This document shows positions 33,752-43,430 of a stretch of 64,000 bases of DNA, piece by piece. Both the position numbers and the translations under genes were made by a program. The stretch spans positions 1-64,000 of the forward strand of contig NZ_PQNY01000010.1 of the NCBI RefSeq assembly GCF_002917885.1. Direction: 5' to 3'. Positions within the stretch are counted from its first letter, which is position 1; every line of letters starts with the position of its first letter. A model generated the notes under the pieces. It was not told the DNA's origin and ran no database searches. It worked only from the letters and a program-made list of their open reading frames with translations. This DNA comes from Flavobacterium croceum DSM 17960. GTDB taxonomy: Bacteria > Bacteroidota > Bacteroidia > Flavobacteriales > Flavobacteriaceae.

Positions 33752-34849
33752 TTAAGCCATTTGTGGTTTTTTGCCTAATTCTTTTAAATGTTTAAAATGT
33801 GAAGCAATAGCTGCTCGAGTAGTTTTAAATTCGTAATAAGGTAAATTACATTCTTTTGCCGTTTGTTTTACAAATTCGGCAATTTTATTGTAATGAACAT
33901 GACTAATGTTTGGAAAAATATGGTGTTCAATTTGATGATTCAAACCGCCTGTATAATAGTTTATCAACCAGTTTTTTGGTGCAAAGTTTGCCGTAGTATA
34001 CAATTGATGTACTGCCCAAGTATTTTGCATTTCTCCTTCTTCATTTGGCATAGGGTTTTCGGTATGTTCTACCACATGAGCTAATTGGAATACAACGCTT
34101 AATATTAACCCAGCTGTATAATGCATTACAATAAAGCCCAATACTACTTTCCACCAAGAAATACCTCCAATGGCAATAGGTACAACAATCCAAATTGAAA
34201 AATAAATGGCTTTGGTAATCACTAAGGTTGTCCATCTAATAGCCGGACTTTTAAATTCACCATACGATAACTTTCTTTTTAGGTACCTTTTCATTTGCAT
34301 AAAATCGGTAGTAATAGCCCAATTGAAAGTAAGTAAACCATATAAAAATATAGAGTAAAAGTGCTGGAATTTATGATGTTTGTACCATTTTGAAGTTTGG
34401 CTAAAGCGTAATATTCTTCCCGCTTCCAAATCTTCATCATGACCTAATATATTGGTGTAAGTATGGTGTAAAACATTGTGTTGTACTTGCCAATTGTAAA
34501 CATTTCCAGCCAATATGTAAATGCTACCGCCCATTATTTTATTAATCCAACTTTTTTTAGAATAAGCACCATGATTTCCATCGTGCATTACATTCATTCC
34601 AACGCCAGCCATACCAATTCCTATCACTACATTTAATAGTAAATACACCCAAAAAGGCATATCCATAGCCAACAAGAAAAAATAAGGCGTTAAGAAAATG
34701 CAAAACATAACAATGGTTTTTAAATGCAATTTCCAATTTCCAGTTTTTTCAATATTATTTTCTTTAAAATAATCGTTTACTCTTTTATTTAGTGTTCTAA
34801 AGAACTTTAAGCTATCTTGTTTTGAAAAAACAGGTGTGTTTGTATTCAT
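33752..34849 (-). CDS. Membrane fatty-acid desaturase
   Basis: A di-iron membrane desaturase with the three histidine boxes: HDGNH (89-93), HNVLHH (124-129) and HQIEHH in the C-terminal third. About four to five hydrophobic helices place it in the inner membrane. The last box has the Q-x-x-H-H form usual in front-end or acyl-lipid desaturases. The start at 34849 was preferred to 34912, since the extra residues are unconserved and lie upstream of a TACCTTTG box (34877-34870). It probably adjusts membrane fluidity. Confidence 0.9.
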   Translation of the reverse strand: MNTNTPVFSKQDSLKFFRTLNKRVNDYFKENNIEKTGNWKLHLKTIVMFCIFLTPYFFLLAMDMPFWVYLLLNVVIGIGMAGVGMNVMHDGNHGAYSKKSWINKIMGGSIYILAGNVYNWQVQHNVLHHTYTNILGHDEDLEAGRILRFSQTSKWYKHHKFQHFYSIFLYGLLTFNWAITTDFMQMKRYLKRKLSYGEFKSPAIRWTTLVITKAIYFSIWIVVPIAIGGISWWKVVLGFIVMHYTAGLILSVVFQLAHVVEHTENPMPNEEGEMQNTWAVHQLYTTANFAPKNWLINYYTGGLNHQIEHHIFPNISHVHYNKIAEFVKQTAKECNLPYYEFKTTRAAIASHFKHLKELGKKPQMA

Positions 34850-34869
34850 TTTTTTAATATAAATTTTGC

Positions 34870-34877
34870 CAAAGGTA
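34870..34877 (-). promoter_or_regulatory. -7 promoter box for the desaturase gene
   Basis: Minus-strand TACCTTTG matches TAnnTTTG and ends 20 bases before the ATG at 34849. Confidence 0.45.
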
Positions 34878-34931
34878 ATTAATATAATTTTTTTTAAAAT
34901 GATAAACATCATATTTATCTGTTAAAAGTGG

Positions 34932-34939
34932 TATTTTTG
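34932..34939 (+). promoter_or_regulatory. -7 promoter box for rsmG
   Basis: TATTTTTG matches TAnnTTTG. It ends five bases before the ATG at 34945 and 14 before the ATG at 34954. No TTG stands at the usual distance upstream. Confidence 0.45.
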
Positions 34940-34953
34940 CAAAAATGATATTT

Positions 34954-35583
34954 ATGGAAGAAATTAATAAGCAATTTCCTAATCTTACTGAAAATCAGCT
35001 ACAACAATTTGCTATGTTGCAAGGTTTGTATCAAGATTGGAATGCAAAAATTAATGTTATTTCTAGAAAAGATATAGATGAACTCTATACACGCCATGTG
35101 TTACATTCGTTGGGAATTGCCAAAGTTATGTCGTTTCAAAAAGACGCTAATATTCTAGATGTTGGTACAGGAGGAGGTTTTCCAGGTGTGCCATTGGCGA
35201 TACTTTTTCCAGAAACTAATTTTTATTTAATAGATGTTATTGCCAAAAAAATAAAAGTGGTTCAAGAAGTAGCAGCAGCTTTAGGTTTACAAAATGTAAA
35301 AGCAGAGCAAATGCGTGCTGAAAAAGTAAATGAAGAATTCGATTTCATTGTAAGTAGAGCCGTTACCAATATGCCCGATTTTGTAAATTGGGTTAAAGAT
35401 AAAGTAAAGAAAAAATCAACACACGAGTTGTCCAACGGAATTTTGTATTTAAAAGGAGGGGATTTATCAGAAGAATTAAAAGATTTTCCAAAAGCCACTT
35501 TGTACGATTTGTCTGATTTTTTTGAAGATGATTTTTTTGAAACCAAAAAAGTAGTGCATTTGCCTTTGAAGTATAAAAAGTAA
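34954..35583 (+). CDS. rsmG: 16S rRNA (guanine527-N7)-methyltransferase
   Basis: Methylates N7 of G527 in 16S rRNA using SAM. It has the SAM-binding loop GTGGGFPG (71-78), the N-terminal VISRKDIDELYTRHVLHS and FDFIVSRAVTNM. The family begins MEEI..., so I use the ATG at 34954 (209 residues). The ATG at 34945 would add three residues. With the nearby -7 box the transcript would be leaderless or carry about ten bases of leader. It is convergent with pruA. Confidence 0.95.
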   Translation: MEEINKQFPNLTENQLQQFAMLQGLYQDWNAKINVISRKDIDELYTRHVLHSLGIAKVMSFQKDANILDVGTGGGFPGVPLAILFPETNFYLIDVIAKKIKVVQEVAAALGLQNVKAEQMRAEKVNEEFDFIVSRAVTNMPDFVNWVKDKVKKKSTHELSNGILYLKGGDLSEELKDFPKATLYDLSDFFEDDFFETKKVVHLPLKYKK

Positions 35584-35613
35584 TGCTTTAACAGAATATT
35601 ACACAAAAATAAC

Positions 35614-35650
35614 AACGCCCGAATTTTTACTTAAAATTCGGGCGTTTGGT
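35614..35650. terminator. Bidirectional terminator rsmG / pruA
   Basis: AACGCCCGAATTTT (35614-35627) and AAAATTCGGGCGTT (35633-35646) form a 14-bp stem with a 5-base loop between convergent genes. Confidence 0.9.
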
Positions 35651-35670
35651 TTATATTCTCGATTTATATA

Positions 35671-37296
35671 TTATCCTAAAAATGGATATCTATAATCTTC
35701 TGGTGTTACAAAAGTTTCTTTTATTGTTCTTACAGAAGCCCAACGCAGTAAATTTTGTGCCGAGCCCGCTTTGTCATTTGTACCAGAGCCTCTAGCTCCT
35801 CCAAAAGGTTGCATACCAACTACGGCTCCTGTAGGTTTATCGTTTATGTAGAAATTTCCAGCTGCATTTTGTAAAGCTACAGTAGCTTCTTCTATAGCAT
35901 ATCTACATTTGCTAAATACCGCACCTGTTAATGCATATTCTGATGTTTCGTCTACCAATTTTAGAGCTTCTTGCCATTGTGCATCTTCATACACATAAAT
36001 AGTTACCACAGGGCCAAAAAGCTCGGTTTCCATAGTAGCGTATTTAGGGTTTGTAGTAAGTATTACAGTAGGTTCTATAAAATACCCTTTAGATTTATCG
36101 TAATTTCCTCCTATAACCACTTCTGCATCACTATCATTTTTCGCTTGGTCTATATAGCGAGCAAGTTTGTCAAAAGAAGCTTCAGAAATTACGGCTGTAA
36201 TAAAGTTACTCATGTCTTCTGGTGAACCCATTTTCATAGATTGTAAATCGGCCTCTAAGAACGATTTTACATCTGCCCATAAACTTTTTGGTAGGTAAAC
36301 TCTCGATGCGGCACTACACTTTTGTCCTTGAAATTCAAAAGCACCACGAGATATTCCTGTAGCTACTTGTTTTGCATTAGCGCTAGGGTGTGCAATAATA
36401 AAATCTTTTCCTCCAGTTTCACCTACAATTCTTGGATAGGTTTTATAAGAGGCAATATTTTGTCCTATTGTTTTCCAAATATCATTAAAAACGCCTGTAG
36501 ATCCCGTAAAATGAACCCCAGCTAAATGAGGGTTTGATAATATTACGTCAGAAATCATTCCAGAATCGCCTGTAATCATGTTGATTACGCCATTTGGAAG
36601 ACCAGCTTCTTTAAATACTTGCATAATCACATTGGCAGAATAAACTTGTGTTGCTGCAGGTTTCCAAACTACTACGTTACCCATTAAGGCAGCGCTAGAT
36701 GGAAGATTTCCAGATATTGCTGTAAAATTAAAAGGCGTTATGGCATATACAAAACCTTCCAATGGTCGGTATTCTACTCTATTCCACATCGACGAATCTG
36801 ATTTGGGTTGATCTTTGTAAATTTGAGTCATAAATTCTACATTATATCTCAAAAAATCAATCAATTCGCAAGCGGCATCTATTTCTGCTTGATGTATTGT
36901 TTTTGATTGAGCAATCATTGTTGCTGCATTTATTTTTGCTCGGTATGGGCCTGCTAAAAGTTCGGCTGCTTTTAAAAATATACTTGCTCTATGTTCCCAA
37001 CTAAGAGATGCCCATTTTGCTCTAGCTTCTAAGGCAGATGCAATGGCTTTTTCTACCAATTCTCTATTTGCCTGATGGTATATACCCACTACATGTTGAT
37101 GGTCGTGTGGAGCAGACATTGTTTTAGTATCTCCTGTTTTGATTTCTTCATTGCCTATATAGATCGGAACTTCTACTTGAGAATTCCACATTTGTTTATA
37201 AGCATTAGCAACAGTTTCTCTTTCTGTAGAACCAGGTGCGTATGATTTTACAGGTTCGTTTACTGCTTTGGGTACATTAAAAAATCCTTTAGACAT
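35671..37296 (-). CDS. pruA: L-glutamate gamma-semialdehyde dehydrogenase
   Basis: Oxidises pyrroline-5-carboxylate/glutamate semialdehyde to glutamate with NAD, the second step of proline breakdown. An aldehyde dehydrogenase fold of 541 residues: catalytic Glu293 (in RIVGETGGKDF) and Cys327 (in FQGQKCSAASRVYLP), with YAITPFNFTAISGN and FGGARGSGTNDKAG. No proline dehydrogenase domain is fused. A minus-strand -7 box TACTTTTG at 37382-37375 predicts a leader of about 75 bases. The 160-base gap upstream also holds a 7-bp inverted repeat (37404-37421). Confidence 0.95.
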   Translation of the reverse strand: MSKGFFNVPKAVNEPVKSYAPGSTERETVANAYKQMWNSQVEVPIYIGNEEIKTGDTKTMSAPHDHQHVVGIYHQANRELVEKAIASALEARAKWASLSWEHRASIFLKAAELLAGPYRAKINAATMIAQSKTIHQAEIDAACELIDFLRYNVEFMTQIYKDQPKSDSSMWNRVEYRPLEGFVYAITPFNFTAISGNLPSSAALMGNVVVWKPAATQVYSANVIMQVFKEAGLPNGVINMITGDSGMISDVILSNPHLAGVHFTGSTGVFNDIWKTIGQNIASYKTYPRIVGETGGKDFIIAHPSANAKQVATGISRGAFEFQGQKCSAASRVYLPKSLWADVKSFLEADLQSMKMGSPEDMSNFITAVISEASFDKLARYIDQAKNDSDAEVVIGGNYDKSKGYFIEPTVILTTNPKYATMETELFGPVVTIYVYEDAQWQEALKLVDETSEYALTGAVFSKCRYAIEEATVALQNAAGNFYINDKPTGAVVGMQPFGGARGSGTNDKAGSAQNLLRWASVRTIKETFVTPEDYRYPFLG

Positions 37297-37403
37297 AGTG
37301 TTGTTTTTTGTTAATTATACGGTGTATTTTTTTTACAATTGAGTACTGTATTTATAGTATATAAATATAGAAAACAAAAGTACAAAGGTTTTTTCGAATT
37401 TGT

Positions 37404-37421
37404 ATTACAGGGTGCTGTAAT
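37404..37421. repeat. Short inverted repeat upstream of pruA
   Basis: ATTACAG (37404-37410) and CTGTAAT (37415-37421) surround GGTG. It sits between the end of apaG and the pruA -7 box (37382-37375). It could be an operator or a weak terminator, since there is no T-run. Confidence 0.35.
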
Positions 37422-37456
37422 TCGTTTTATTCTAATGAAAGAATGGATAGTAATAA

Positions 37457-37843
37457 TTAATTCATGGCAAATGGAGCCATCAGTTTGAATGACGGAACAA
37501 TTACCTTAAATTTTTTTGATGTAGTGAAATTAATCATATCATAAAAACCTTTCATAGCGCCTATAGGCGAAGTGAGTAAACAGCCCGAAGAGTAAGTGTG
37601 TTTTTCTCCTGGTTTTAGCACAGGTTTTTTACCTATTACGCCTTCGCCATCTACAATTTCTAAATGGTTTAATGAGTCGTAAATTTCCCAGTGCCGTGCA
37701 TTTAGTTGTACAGAATCTTTACTTTGGTTTTCTATTGTAATTTCATAAGAAAAGGCAAAATGCAAGCGGTGGTTTTTAAAGTAAGTGCCTTCAAAACCAG
37801 TAAGTACAGAAATTTTAATACCTCTTGTAATTTGCGAAATCAT
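37457..37843 (-). CDS. apaG: ApaG-family protein
   Basis: A small beta-sandwich protein of the ApaG/DUF525 family, linked in enterobacteria to Co/Mg resistance but of unclear biochemistry. Recognised by SYEITIENQSKDSVQLNARHW, GEGVIGKKPVLKPGEKHTY and SSGCLLTSPIGAMKGFYDM. The start at 37843 (MISQITRGIKISV, 128 residues) was chosen over 37876. It follows the Plug gene by 66 bases. Confidence 0.93.
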   Translation of the reverse strand: MISQITRGIKISVLTGFEGTYFKNHRLHFAFSYEITIENQSKDSVQLNARHWEIYDSLNHLEIVDGEGVIGKKPVLKPGEKHTYSSGCLLTSPIGAMKGFYDMINFTTSKKFKVIVPSFKLMAPFAMN

Positions 37844-37909
37844 TTGTTTTGTTTTGGTAAAATTACAAAAAAGCAATCAATACCGATGTTAATTTAGTTT
37901 CAAAAAATG

Positions 37910-39163
37910 TTAATTAATCATATCGGTAGAACTCGCAATTCCTCTACCTATTATTCTGTCGTATCGTTGGTTGTTTTCTCGGTAATAGGTAAGTACTATA
38001 TAATTGTTTTCGGTTTGAAAATGATTGCCGTCTATAGCATTTTGATGGTCGATCTTTCCTGCATTATCAACAAGAGTATACTTATAGTTGGTAAACCCTT
38101 GTTTTATTAATATAGCCTTTTCGTAAAGTCCTGATTTTGTGTTGTACTCCATTTTGTTTTCATCTGTTAGGGCATAGTTATTAAACATTCCAGTAACATA
38201 AACACTGCCTTTGCTGTAATTTGAAGGAGCAGATAGAGAAAAATAAACCCAAGCGTAATCTGCTTCGTTTTGGTTGTTTTGTGCACCAACGTTGTTTATT
38301 ACAAAATTTCCGTTAACATCGGGCCAATAGGTATAAGGTTTATTGGCTCTGGCTTCGTTGGTGTACAAATGTGCATTGTATAAGCCTCCATTGGTGTCTA
38401 CATACGATATGGCATTGTTTGCATTTCTAATTATTTTATTGTCAAAGTATAAATACTCATTTCCGCCCCAAAATTGTGTTTCAGCATCATATTTGTAAAT
38501 GAGTTCATTACCTATAGTGTACATAGGCTTTATATTGGTTATTGCAGAATTTATATTGCCATTTTGCAACAACATTACTTTTACATTTTTTAATGGATTT
38601 TGAAAAGTGAAAGCTTCTGTTTTTATACTAAAATCTAAATTTTGTTTGTAGGGAATATCATTTACATTTCGAGCTTTTTTAATTTGCAGTGGCACAGAAA
38701 CCATATTTTCATAGAGTATGAATTTTCGGGTTAAAACAACTTCTTTATCATTGTTTAGTATAGTAAGTATATAATTTCCACTCACTCTAAAACCCGTAGT
38801 AAATTTATTCGGAAATGTAAGCCTGTAATGCGAATATACTTGCAAGCAATTCGATGAATTAATATATTCTTGTATACGCTGATCGTCAAATCCAACAATG
38901 TATTCATTCTTTGAAAGTTGCGAAGGATTCCAATCGTAATCGCAATGGGTTATAGTATAATAATAATCTGCTTCATTGGCATACAAATCGTCAAATTGAA
39001 ATTCAAAACTATCACCCAATTGAAATATAGGAACTGTATTTTGACCGCTTTGAACAAAAGAAACAGTTTTTATATTAAAAGGAGGAGCGACTTCAGTTTC
39101 TTGCGCCACTATGGAGAATGAAATACAAAATAAATATAACCACCAAGATTTAAAATGTTTCAT
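37910..39163 (-). CDS. Type IX secretion system Plug-type protein (DUF5103)
   Basis: A secreted protein of 417 residues with a signal peptide (ending SIVAQ). It shows the DUF5103 pattern: YYYTITHCDYDWNPSQLSKN, LQVYSHYRLTFPNKF, GNYILTILNNDKEVVLTRKF, and the carbohydrate-module-like GSVYVTGMFNNYALTDENKM. In F. johnsoniae the Plug protein, to my knowledge of this family, closes the periplasmic end of the giant SprA translocon. With GldB, GldC and a PorG-like protein it points to a working T9SS. The assignment is by family. Confidence 0.8.
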   Translation of the reverse strand: MKHFKSWWLYLFCISFSIVAQETEVAPPFNIKTVSFVQSGQNTVPIFQLGDSFEFQFDDLYANEADYYYTITHCDYDWNPSQLSKNEYIVGFDDQRIQEYINSSNCLQVYSHYRLTFPNKFTTGFRVSGNYILTILNNDKEVVLTRKFILYENMVSVPLQIKKARNVNDIPYKQNLDFSIKTEAFTFQNPLKNVKVMLLQNGNINSAITNIKPMYTIGNELIYKYDAETQFWGGNEYLYFDNKIIRNANNAISYVDTNGGLYNAHLYTNEARANKPYTYWPDVNGNFVINNVGAQNNQNEADYAWVYFSLSAPSNYSKGSVYVTGMFNNYALTDENKMEYNTKSGLYEKAILIKQGFTNYKYTLVDNAGKIDHQNAIDGNHFQTENNYIVLTYYRENNQRYDRIIGRGIASSTDMIN

Positions 39164-39308
39164 CGTATTTTTCTGTAAAGATAAAAAAAATTCACTGCTA
39201 TTTTAATGCCAAATAGTGTTATAACGGAATAAATGTGTTAATTATTTTATAATAAAATAAAACTTTTTGAGTTATAGTTTAAGTTTATACCACTCTAAAA
39301 ATAGATAT

Positions 39309-42113
39309 ATGAAATTATTTAACAAAGCCTTATTATTATGGGTAGCTATTCCGGCTGCTATGATCGCCCAAGACCTTAAGAGCAACATTCCGTTTGATCC
39401 AAATGTAAAAACAGGAAAGCTTAAAAATGGTCTTACCTATTACATTAGAAAAAACAGTAAGCCTGAAAAAAAAGTAGATTTACGACTTGTAGTTAATGCA
39501 GGTTCTATACTGGAAAACGACGACCAACAAGGTTTGGCTCACTTTATGGAGCATATGTGTTTTAATGGAACCAAACGCTTTCCAAAAAACCAACTTGTAG
39601 ATTATTTACAAAGCATTGGTGTAAAGTTTGGACAGCATCTTAATGCTTATACAAGTTTTGATGAAACAGTTTATTTTTTACCCATTCCTGCTGATAATCC
39701 AGAAAAAATTGAAAAAGGATTTCAAATTTTAGAAGATTGGGCATTCAATGCCAATTTAACACCAGAAGAAATAGATAAAGAACGTGGTGTAGTACTTGAA
39801 GAATATAGAATCGGACTAGGTGCAGACAAGCGAATGATGGAACGTTATTTACCCAAAATGATGTACAATTCGCAATATGCAAAACGTATGCCTATTGGAA
39901 AAAAAGAGATACTAGAAAATTTTAAATACGATAAATTAACGAGTTTTTACAAAGATTGGTACCGACCAAATTTAATGGCAGTAATTGTAGTTGGAGATAT
40001 CGATGTGGCGCAAATGGAGCAAAAAATAAAAGAACATTTTGCGGGCTATCAAAATCCAAAAAATGAAAAGCCTAGAAAAACATTTGATGTACCAAACCAT
40101 AAAGAAACATTTATTGCGGTAGAAACCGATAAAGAAGAGAGTAACGCACAAGTACAATTGTTATACAAAGATAAAGACGCACCAAAACCAACTGTTACTC
40201 TTGCCGATTTAAAAGACGAACTTGTAGAAGGGCTTTTTACCACAATGCTTAACAACCGTTTACAAGAATTAACCAACTCTTCAACACCTCCTTTTACATT
40301 TGGATACTCTTACCACGGAGGTACATTTGCCAGAAATAAAGAAGCTTACCAGTCTTTTGCAATGATGGACGAAACAAAACAATTGGACGCATTAAAAGTA
40401 TTGGTTAAAGAAAACGAAAAAGCAAAAAAATACGGATTTACCAATGGAGAATTAGAAAGAGCCAAAGCCGACTTTTTAGTAAATTTTGAAAACATGTACA
40501 ATGACAGAAACAAAACAGAATCTGAGCGTTATGTACAAGAATACCAATCGCATTTCTTAGAAAAAGAACCAACACCTGGTATAGAATGGACTTATGACAT
40601 GGTGAAAAAAATATTGCCATCAATTAAACTAGAAGAAACAAATGCAATAATAAAAAAATACATTTCTGACGAAAATAGAGTAGTAGTACTTACAGCACCA
40701 GAAAAAGAGGGTTATAATAAGCCAACAGAACAACAAGTTTTGGATGCCTTAAAAGTATCAGATGCCGATATTAAACCGTATGAAGATACAGCCGTAGCCA
40801 CAAGTTTATTGCGCAAAAATGTTACAGCTGGAACTATAGTAAAAGAAGAAAAAAATGAAAAAGCAGGTACAAATACTTTAATCTTGTCTAATGGAACCAA
40901 AGTAACCTACAAAAATACCGACTTTAAAAATGATGAATTGCTTTTTGAAGCTATAAGTTTTGGAGGTACAAACACGATTTCTAATGAAGATTTGAAAAAA
41001 GTACAATTTGCTATGAATGGTTTGCCAGAAGCAGGGTATTCAGGATTAAAACTTAATGACATTAATAAATTTTTAAACGGTAAAATTGTAAATGTTCGAC
41101 CTTATGTAAACCCAACAACCGAAGGTTTAAAAGGTTCTGCTACACCAAAAGATGCCGAATATTTATTTCAAATGATTCATGCGTACTTTACAGATTTGAA
41201 TTTAGATAAAGAAGCATTTAATGGTTACAAAGACAAACAAAATGGTATGTTTAAAAACTTTGCGTCGCAACCTAGCTTTTATTTTCAGCAAGAGTTTTAC
41301 AAACAATTAAATAAAGATAATCCTCGCTTTTTAGGTTTAATTCCAGATGATAAAGCTTGGCAAGCAACAGATTACGAATTTGCCTACAACAAATACAAAG
41401 AAAGATTTGCCAATGCAGGCGATTTTGAATTCTTTTTTGTTGGAAATGTAGATGAAAATGCAATTAAAGAGTTTTCAAAAAAATATATTGCATCTTTACC
41501 AAGTACATCAACTAAAGAAGTTGCCAAAGATTTAGGCTACAGAATGCTAAAAGGCGACCAAAAAATTGTAGTAAACAAAGGTACTGATCCCAAAAGTAAT
41601 GTAACTATAATGTATTACGGAGATACGACTTACTCTGCAAAAGAAGCTTTGGCTATGCGAGCTCTAGGTGAGGTACTTACTATTAAATTGATAGAACAAC
41701 TTCGTGAGTCTGAAAGTGGTGTATATGGAATTTCAGCTCGTGGTTCAATGAACAAAGTGCCATACGGTTCGTACAGTTTTAATATAGGTTTTCCTTGTGG
41801 TCCAGAAAATGCAGAAAAACTAACAGCATCAGCATTAAATGAACTACAAAAAATAATAGACAATGGTCCAGAAGCTAAAGATTTGGATAAATTTAAAGAA
41901 GCTGAACTCCAAGACTATAAAAAGAATATAAAAGAAAATAAGTTTTGGATGAGTAATTTTATCAAATCATATACTTACGGAATATCGTATGATGAGGTGC
42001 TAAAAGCCGAAGATACTATTAAAGCACTAACAGCAAAAGAATTGCAAGATGTAGCTAAAAAATATTTATCTAAAGATAAAGTGATAGGTATATTAATGCC
42101 AGAAAAACAATAA
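39309..42113 (+). CDS. M16-family zinc metalloprotease (two-domain)
   Basis: A secreted or periplasmic inverzincin protease of 934 residues. A signal peptide (LLLWVAIPAAMIAQ) precedes the inverted zinc motif HFMEH (His78, Glu81, His82). ERGVVLEEYR carries a third-ligand glutamate. A second, inactive M16 half makes up the C-terminal half. Relatives degrade peptides in the periplasm. The start at 39309 (MKLFNKALLL) was chosen over 39267 because it gives a signal peptide. Confidence 0.93.
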   Translation: MKLFNKALLLWVAIPAAMIAQDLKSNIPFDPNVKTGKLKNGLTYYIRKNSKPEKKVDLRLVVNAGSILENDDQQGLAHFMEHMCFNGTKRFPKNQLVDYLQSIGVKFGQHLNAYTSFDETVYFLPIPADNPEKIEKGFQILEDWAFNANLTPEEIDKERGVVLEEYRIGLGADKRMMERYLPKMMYNSQYAKRMPIGKKEILENFKYDKLTSFYKDWYRPNLMAVIVVGDIDVAQMEQKIKEHFAGYQNPKNEKPRKTFDVPNHKETFIAVETDKEESNAQVQLLYKDKDAPKPTVTLADLKDELVEGLFTTMLNNRLQELTNSSTPPFTFGYSYHGGTFARNKEAYQSFAMMDETKQLDALKVLVKENEKAKKYGFTNGELERAKADFLVNFENMYNDRNKTESERYVQEYQSHFLEKEPTPGIEWTYDMVKKILPSIKLEETNAIIKKYISDENRVVVLTAPEKEGYNKPTEQQVLDALKVSDADIKPYEDTAVATSLLRKNVTAGTIVKEEKNEKAGTNTLILSNGTKVTYKNTDFKNDELLFEAISFGGTNTISNEDLKKVQFAMNGLPEAGYSGLKLNDINKFLNGKIVNVRPYVNPTTEGLKGSATPKDAEYLFQMIHAYFTDLNLDKEAFNGYKDKQNGMFKNFASQPSFYFQQEFYKQLNKDNPRFLGLIPDDKAWQATDYEFAYNKYKERFANAGDFEFFFVGNVDENAIKEFSKKYIASLPSTSTKEVAKDLGYRMLKGDQKIVVNKGTDPKSNVTIMYYGDTTYSAKEALAMRALGEVLTIKLIEQLRESESGVYGISARGSMNKVPYGSYSFNIGFPCGPENAEKLTASALNELQKIIDNGPEAKDLDKFKEAELQDYKKNIKENKFWMSNFIKSYTYGISYDEVLKAEDTIKALTAKELQDVAKKYLSKDKVIGILMPEKQ

Positions 42114-42136
42114 TATTCTTACTTAATAATGACTAA

Positions 42137-42166
42137 AAATCCCGAATTATTTTCGGGATTTTTTTA
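42137..42166 (+). terminator. Terminator after the M16 protease gene
   Basis: AAATCCCGAA (42137-42146) and TTCGGGATTT (42152-42161) form a 10-bp stem with a 5-base loop and a T-run. Confidence 0.88.
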
Positions 42167-42251
42167 TTGGTATAAAAATCAATTATTTGGTAATGAGTTT
42201 GATTTCTTTTTTTAGAAATTGAATTTTTACGATAAAAAACCTATCGTTGTA

Positions 42252-43289
42252 CTAAGATTTATTTGCCAGTTGTCCGCAAGCAGCATCAATGTCTTTTCCT
42301 CTGCTACGGCGTACTTTTGCTACAATTTGATTGTCTTCTAGCGCTTTAATATAAGCTTCCAAAGCGTTTTGATTGGCTTGCTGAAACATGCCATCGTCTA
42401 TCGGGTTGTACTCTATAAGGTTTACTTTACAAGGTACGTGTTTACAAAATTTAACAAGAGCCTCTATAGACTTTTTATCGTCGTTAATATCTTTCCATAC
42501 AACATATTCAAATGTTATTTTACTTTTTGTTTTTTTATACCAATAGCTCAAAGCTTCTCTAAGTTCTATAAGCGGGAAGTTTTTAGTAAACGGCATTATT
42601 TGGTTTCGGGTTTCCTCTATAGCAGAGTGTAAAGAAACAGCCAGTTTAAATTTTACATTATCATCTGCCATTTTTTTTATCATTTTAGATATGCCAGATG
42701 TAGATACTGTAATTCGTTTTGGAGACATACCCAACCCTTCTTCCGATGTGATTTTATCTATTGCTTTTATAACGTTTGGATAGTTCATTAAAGGTTCTCC
42801 CATTCCCATAAAAACAATGTTAGACAAAGGACGGTTGTAATACAAGCGACTTTCCCTGTCTATAGCTACTACTTGGTCGTAAATTTCATCAGGGTTTAGG
42901 TTACGCATTCTTTTGAGTTGCGCCGTGGCACAAAAATTACAATCCAAACTACAACCCACTTGGCTCGATACACAAGCTGTAGTGCGAGTGTTGGTAGGTA
43001 TTAGTACACTTTCTACAACCAAATCATCGTGTAGGCGAACAGCATTTTTTACCGTACCATCTTCACTACGTTGCATGGTATCTACCTTTATGTGATTGAT
43101 TACAAAGTTTTGTTCTAGCTGCAAACGGGTAGTTTTAGATAAATTGGTCATATCATCAAAGCTATGCGCACCTTTGCTCCAAAGCCATTCATATACTTGG
43201 TTACCACGAAAGGATTTGTCTCCTTGTGCTACAAAAAAATCACGCAATTGATCTTTGGTTAAACTTCTGATGTCTTTTTTATCTACCAT
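42252..43289 (-). CDS. rlmN: 23S rRNA/tRNA (adenine-C2)-methyltransferase
   Basis: A radical-SAM enzyme that methylates C2 of A2503 in 23S rRNA and A37 in some tRNAs. The cluster cysteines are Cys113, Cys117 and Cys120 (CSLDCNFC). The methyl-carrying Cys338 is in the C-terminal AACGQLA, as in RlmN. Length (345 residues) is normal. A complete promoter ends four bases before its ATG, so the mRNA is predicted to be leaderless. Confidence 0.97.
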   Translation of the reverse strand: MVDKKDIRSLTKDQLRDFFVAQGDKSFRGNQVYEWLWSKGAHSFDDMTNLSKTTRLQLEQNFVINHIKVDTMQRSEDGTVKNAVRLHDDLVVESVLIPTNTRTTACVSSQVGCSLDCNFCATAQLKRMRNLNPDEIYDQVVAIDRESRLYYNRPLSNIVFMGMGEPLMNYPNVIKAIDKITSEEGLGMSPKRITVSTSGISKMIKKMADDNVKFKLAVSLHSAIEETRNQIMPFTKNFPLIELREALSYWYKKTKSKITFEYVVWKDINDDKKSIEALVKFCKHVPCKVNLIEYNPIDDGMFQQANQNALEAYIKALEDNQIVAKVRRSRGKDIDAACGQLANKS

Positions 43290-43293
43290 GTTG

Positions 43294-43324
43294 CAAAAAT
43301 ACTACTAATGATATTAATACCCAA
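43294..43324 (-). promoter_or_regulatory. Promoter of rlmN, predicted leaderless
   Basis: On the minus strand TTG (43324-43322), a 20-base spacer and TATTTTTG (43301-43294) match both boxes and the spacing of the Bacteroidota promoter. Only four bases separate the -7 box from the ATG at 43289. Confidence 0.75.
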
Positions 43325-43395
43325 TTTCTCTACATAATTTAGCATTGTAGCATTTTCGTTATTCAAATCTCTATTGCCATTTCTATTGAGTTTGC

Positions 43396-43430
43396 CATTG
43401 AAATTGTCATTGAAATTGTCATTGAAATTG
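43396..43430 (+). repeat. 12-base tandem repeat
   Basis: The unit CATTGAAATTGT occurs at 43396-43407 and 43408-43419, and without its last base at 43420-43430. It lies in the rlmN / O-methyltransferase intergenic region, 34 bases before the latter's ATG. Less regular related words precede it. Confidence 0.8.
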
